From the NCBI GenBank assembly GCA_002396005.1, contig DGVW01000050.1:1-42764 (forward strand): 42,764 bases of DNA. Reading direction: 5' to 3'. Within the stretch, counting starts at the first letter, position 1; each line of letters starts with the position of its first letter. Both the position numbers and the translations under genes were made by a program. The notes beneath the pieces are model-generated. The model saw nothing but the letters and a program-made list of their open reading frames with translations. It ran no database searches and was not told where the DNA came from. Below, piece after piece: positions 39,923 to 42,764 of this stretch. Source of the DNA: Oribacterium sp. UBA4274 (GTDB taxonomy: Bacteria > Bacillota > Clostridia > Lachnospirales > Lachnospiraceae).

Positions 39923-41305
39923 ATGAAGAAGATCGTTAGTTCATTACTCGTTGCATCAATGGCTGCAACATCACTGGCTGCCTGCGGTTCAAGTACAACT
40001 ACAACCGCTACAACTACAACCGCTACAACTGCTGCCGCAGCAACAGAAGCGGCCAAAGCAGAAACAGCTGCTGCCGAGGAGGCTGCAACTACTGCCGCTC
40101 AGGAGGCATCCGGAGATGCAGTAACTCTTAAGTGGGCCCTTTGGGATGCATCAGCAACCACATACTATCAGCCACTCATCGATGCATATAAGGCAGAGCA
40201 TCCTAATGTAAACATCGAGATGGTAGACCTTGGTTCAACTGATTACTCAACAGTTCTCGGAACTCAGCTTTCAGGTTCAGGATCAGACTTTGATGTAGTA
40301 ACCATAAAGGATGTTCCTGGTTACATGACACTTGTTAACAAGGGCGTTCTCGAGCCACTTGATGACAAGATTTCAGCAGATGGCATTAACCTTTCACAAT
40401 ACGGTGGAATCACAGATCAGGTTACTATCGATGGCAAGCTTTACGAGCTTCCTTTCAGATCAGATATCTGGGTTCTTTTCTATAACAAGGACATATTTGA
40501 TAAGGCCGGCGTTGACTATCCTACAAACGATATGACTTGGGAGCAGTATGACGAGCTTGCACGTAAGGTAACAGATACAACTCCGGGTTCAGAGGTTTAT
40601 GGTTCTCACTATCACACATGGAGATCAACCATACAGCTTGATGGTATCCTCGATGGAAAGAACACTATCGTAGACGGAAACTACGATTTCACAAAGCCAT
40701 ATTACGAGATGGTTCTGAAGCAGCAGCAGGACGGCGTATGCATGGATTATGCAACACTTAAGACTCAGGGACTTCACTACAGTGATGCATTTGCTCAGGG
40801 TAATGTTGCTATGATGAACATGGGATCATGGTTTATCTCAACTCTCATCAACAAGATCGCAGCAGGTGAGTACACTGATTGCACAAACTGGGGTATGGTT
40901 AAGTATCCTCACGCTGAGGGTGTTGAGCCTGGTTCAACACTTGCAACAATCACAGCACTTGCACTTCCTGTTTCAGCTCCTCACAAGGATGAAGCTTGGG
41001 ATTTCATCAAGTTCGTAACAGGAGAAGAGGGTGCAGAAGTACTTGCCAAGACAGGCAACATTCCTGCAATGACAAACGAAGATATCGTTTCAGCGATTGC
41101 TTCAATGGATGGTTTCCCACAGGATGACACATCAAAGGATGCCCTCATTACATCCCACACATACCTTGAAATGCCTGCAAATGACAAGTCTTCTGAGATT
41201 GAGACAGTTCTTAACGAGCAGCATGACCTCATCATGACAGAGTCCGTAACTATCGACGAAGGCGTTCAGGCTATGAATGACGGTGTTCAGGCTATCATCG
41301 GATGA
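39923..41305 (+). CDS. Sugar ABC transporter substrate-binding lipoprotein
   Basis: A 460-residue family 1 extracellular solute-binding lipoprotein. The signal ends SLAACGS (lipid Cys21), then an Ala/Thr/Glu-rich linker (about 23-68) made partly by a 15-nt tandem repeat, then the two-lobed binding fold (VTLKWALWDASATTYYQPLIDAYKAEHPNV opening, ALPVSAPHKDEAWDFIKFV near 345). Ribosome site GGGAGG 6-7 nt before the ATG. Followed by two permeases, it is the capture protein of a sugar importer divergent from yesMN. The sugar is unknown. The ATPase is not in the window; a shared MsmX-type ATPase is common for such systems. Confidence 0.93.
   Translation: MKKIVSSLLVASMAATSLAACGSSTTTTATTTTATTAAAATEAAKAETAAAEEAATTAAQEASGDAVTLKWALWDASATTYYQPLIDAYKAEHPNVNIEMVDLGSTDYSTVLGTQLSGSGSDFDVVTIKDVPGYMTLVNKGVLEPLDDKISADGINLSQYGGITDQVTIDGKLYELPFRSDIWVLFYNKDIFDKAGVDYPTNDMTWEQYDELARKVTDTTPGSEVYGSHYHTWRSTIQLDGILDGKNTIVDGNYDFTKPYYEMVLKQQQDGVCMDYATLKTQGLHYSDAFAQGNVAMMNMGSWFISTLINKIAAGEYTDCTNWGMVKYPHAEGVEPGSTLATITALALPVSAPHKDEAWDFIKFVTGEEGAEVLAKTGNIPAMTNEDIVSAIASMDGFPQDDTSKDALITSHTYLEMPANDKSSEIETVLNEQHDLIMTESVTIDEGVQAMNDGVQAIIG
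39995..40033 (+). repeat. 15-bp tandem repeat in the lipoprotein linker
   Basis: ACAACTACAACCGCT occurs twice in a row, followed by a partial copy, and encodes Thr-Thr-Thr-Thr-Ala units. The period is in frame, so copy changes only lengthen or shorten the surface linker. Confidence 0.85.
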
Positions 41306-41374
41306 TAAGCCGCCATAGGATATTCTGTATCCCTGATAAAATAAAAGATTCCTTTTCATAATTATTTTCATAAC

Positions 41375-41412
41375 GGGGCTGTCGCCTCACAGCGATAGCC
41401 CCAACTTTTTTC
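41375..41412 (+). terminator. Intra-operon terminator/attenuator after the binding protein
   Basis: An 11-bp stem (GGGGCTGTCGC with GCGATAGCCCC, one G-U) and a 6-nt loop are followed by T7. Placed between the binding protein and permeases, it likely lets the binding protein be made in excess. Confidence 0.9.
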
Positions 41413-41606
41413 AGATGTATCACCCAACACACATTTTCATGTGTAATGTGAACCATCATTTTCAATTTTTCTGTTTGTTTTACATTTTCTTTTTGAAGCC
41501 GGATTCTACAAAACGGATTTCTCACAGATTTCAATACACAACAATTGATATAAACAATACATCCTTTTGGTGAATGCAGTTTCAACATCTTAACAGGAGG
41601 AGCATT

Positions 41607-42539
41607 ATGACCGCAGCTACAACATTAGAAGCAACAGGTGTACAGGAAGCTAACCGCAGAAAGCTGAAACAGGCTCTGGTTGCCTATTCCTTTATCGCAC
41701 CAAACTTTATAGGATTTGCAATTTTCACTTTGGGACCTATCATCCTTGCTATGATTATGGCATTTATGGAGTGGGATGGTAGTAACCCGTGGAAATTTGT
41801 AGGAATTCAGAATTTCATCTCCATCTTTTCCGATGACAGATTTCTGTCATCCCTCAAAAACACTGTGGTCTACAGTATTTTCACAGTACCTCTGACCCTC
41901 GTTATAGCCCTTGGTCTTGCCATACTCCTAAACCAGGAAGTGAAAGGGCGTAACTTCTTCAGAACCGTAACTTTCTTCCCATACGTTGCCTCACTCGTTG
42001 CAGTAGCAGCAGTCTGGAACATGCTTTTCACCCCTGCCAAGGGCGGAGTCATTAATCAGATTCTAATCAATGTTTTCCACATGCCTGCACTTAAATGGGC
42101 AGCTGCACCAAAGACAGTACTCATGACCATCATCATGTTTTCTATCTGGAAGAACATGGGCTACTACATGGTTATCTATCTTGCGGGACTTCAGAACATC
42201 AACACAGAGCTTTATGAAGCTGCAGGACTTGACGGTGCCAATGTATGGCAAAAGTTCAGATATGTAACAGTACCTCAGCTTAAGCCAACCACCTTCTTTG
42301 TCATCATCATGCTCACCATCAACTGCTTCAAGGTTTACGATATCGTATATATGCTTGCCGGCGGCAGCAATGGTGTCATCAACAAGTCAGCCATCGTTCT
42401 TGTTTACTACATTTATGAAGAGGCCTTCCGTAACTGGAATCTGGGTATCGCAAGTGCCGGTTCTCTGGTACTTTTCGTCATAGTCCTCACCATCACAATC
42501 ATCCAGTTCCGTGGTGAAAAGAACTACGCAAACGATTGA
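41607..42539 (+). CDS. Sugar ABC transporter permease (MalF/UgpA type)
   Basis: Inner-membrane permease of 310 residues with six hydrophobic segments, first near LVAYSFIAPNFIGFAIFTLG. The ATPase-contact EAA loop reads ELYEAAGLDGANVWQKFRYV (about residues 207-226). Start chosen at 41607 because AGGAGG lies 6 nt upstream; an ATG at 41574 lacks a ribosome site. The 194 nt before it after the attenuator hold no gene that I can support. Confidence 0.94.
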   Translation: MTAATTLEATGVQEANRRKLKQALVAYSFIAPNFIGFAIFTLGPIILAMIMAFMEWDGSNPWKFVGIQNFISIFSDDRFLSSLKNTVVYSIFTVPLTLVIALGLAILLNQEVKGRNFFRTVTFFPYVASLVAVAAVWNMLFTPAKGGVINQILINVFHMPALKWAAAPKTVLMTIIMFSIWKNMGYYMVIYLAGLQNINTELYEAAGLDGANVWQKFRYVTVPQLKPTTFFVIIMLTINCFKVYDIVYMLAGGSNGVINKSAIVLVYYIYEEAFRNWNLGIASAGSLVLFVIVLTITIIQFRGEKNYAND

Positions 42540-42651
42540 TTTCTCACACTACCCATACATCACATTAATAATGTCAAAGATTCGAAACACCGAGTCAGCC
42601 CTTTAATATCCATATCCCCCAAAGGGTTGACATTCTCTATGGAGGCACGAA

Positions 42652-42764
42652 ATGAAAAGTAAATCAACAAATCAGGCCATCGGCAAAACACTTGTCTATC
42701 TTATCCTTATTACATTTGCCGCAATAATGCTCATTCCTTTTATCTGGATGATCACAGCATCACT
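42652..42764 (+). CDS. Sugar ABC transporter permease (MalG/UgpE type), 3' end cut off by window
   Basis: Only the first 37 codons are present: a short basic start, MKSKSTNQAIGKTLVYL, and the first membrane helix with IPFIWMITASL, the usual opening of CUT1 second permeases. GGAGG is 6-7 nt upstream of the ATG. It pairs with the preceding permease. Confidence 0.9.
   Translation, partial: MKSKSTNQAIGKTLVYLILITFAAIMLIPFIWMITAS

Noticed and set aside
41295..41588. Minus-strand frame in the gap between binding protein and permease
   Set aside because: It crosses the attenuator hairpin, has no ribosome site, and its composition looks random.
1..42764. CRISPR arrays, insertion sequences, prophage or integrative elements
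   Set aside because: No regularly spaced repeats, transposase, integrase or phage genes were seen, and the tRNA-Pro duplication is not flanked by an integrase.

Overview
The window looks like chromosomal DNA of a motile, polysaccharide-degrading Firmicute of the Lachnospiraceae (Butyrivibrio/Pseudobutyrivibrio-like). This is inferred from gene content and style: strong AGGAGG-type ribosome sites, U-tailed hairpin terminators, a YesM/YesN two-component system beside a sugar ABC importer, an FMN-riboswitch-controlled RibU, AEC and FIST proteins, and moderately AT-rich coding DNA. I see no insertion sequence, prophage or CRISPR array. Most of the window is ordinary core and metabolic genome with several less familiar modules.

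Layout. 1-3.6 kb: 3' part of gltX, its terminator, then an hflK-hflC pair of membrane SPFH proteins. 3.7-7.8 kb: a short UvrD-type helicase whose start codon lies inside a terminator-like hairpin, then an OmpR-type regulator and its histidine kinase. 7.9-10.6 kb: a 76-aa protein coupled to a membrane protein that resembles an M28 peptidase without its metal ligands, then an AEC transporter ending in a bidirectional terminator. 10.6-11.7 kb (minus): two small secreted low-complexity proteins. 12.0-13.9 kb: FMN riboswitch, ribU, and a creatininase-family hydrolase preceded by a strong hairpin. 13.9-14.35 kb: two identical tRNA-Pro(UGG) genes, each with its own promoter, 5' leader hairpin and terminator. 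14.4-19.3 kb: sbcD-sbcC and a YqeY protein. 19.35-21.4 kb: a 56-aa ORF (minus), a lipoprotein and a membrane-anchored protein, all of unknown function. 21.4-23.6 kb: deoC (minus), a TIGR00266/AIM24 protein and a DJ-1/PfpI protein.

23.6-28.9 kb is a signalling block: a large protein with a degenerate GGDEF, a degenerate EAL and an intact C-terminal GGDEF domain, followed by a FIST-domain sensor and a fully soluble methyl-accepting transducer that form a tight pair. A sigma-28-like -10 element lies in front of the FIST gene. 29.1-30.9 kb: a DUF3298-type lipoprotein with a probable SH3-like end.

31-42.8 kb is mostly polysaccharide handling. A discoidin-like protein and a heparinase II/III-family lyase, both without signal peptides, come first. 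Then cysK and a LysR regulator separated by a 12-bp perfect hairpin, then yesN-yesM (minus), divergent from a sugar-binding lipoprotein and two ABC permeases, the second cut by the window edge. My inference is that oligosaccharides enter through the importer under YesMN control and that some are cleaved in the cytoplasm by the lyase. The substrate cannot be told from sequence alone.

The most unusual items are the split FIST/soluble-MCP pair with its candidate motility promoter, the M28-like pseudopeptidase operon, the helicase start codon inside a hairpin, and the matching leader hairpins on the two tRNA-Pro genes.
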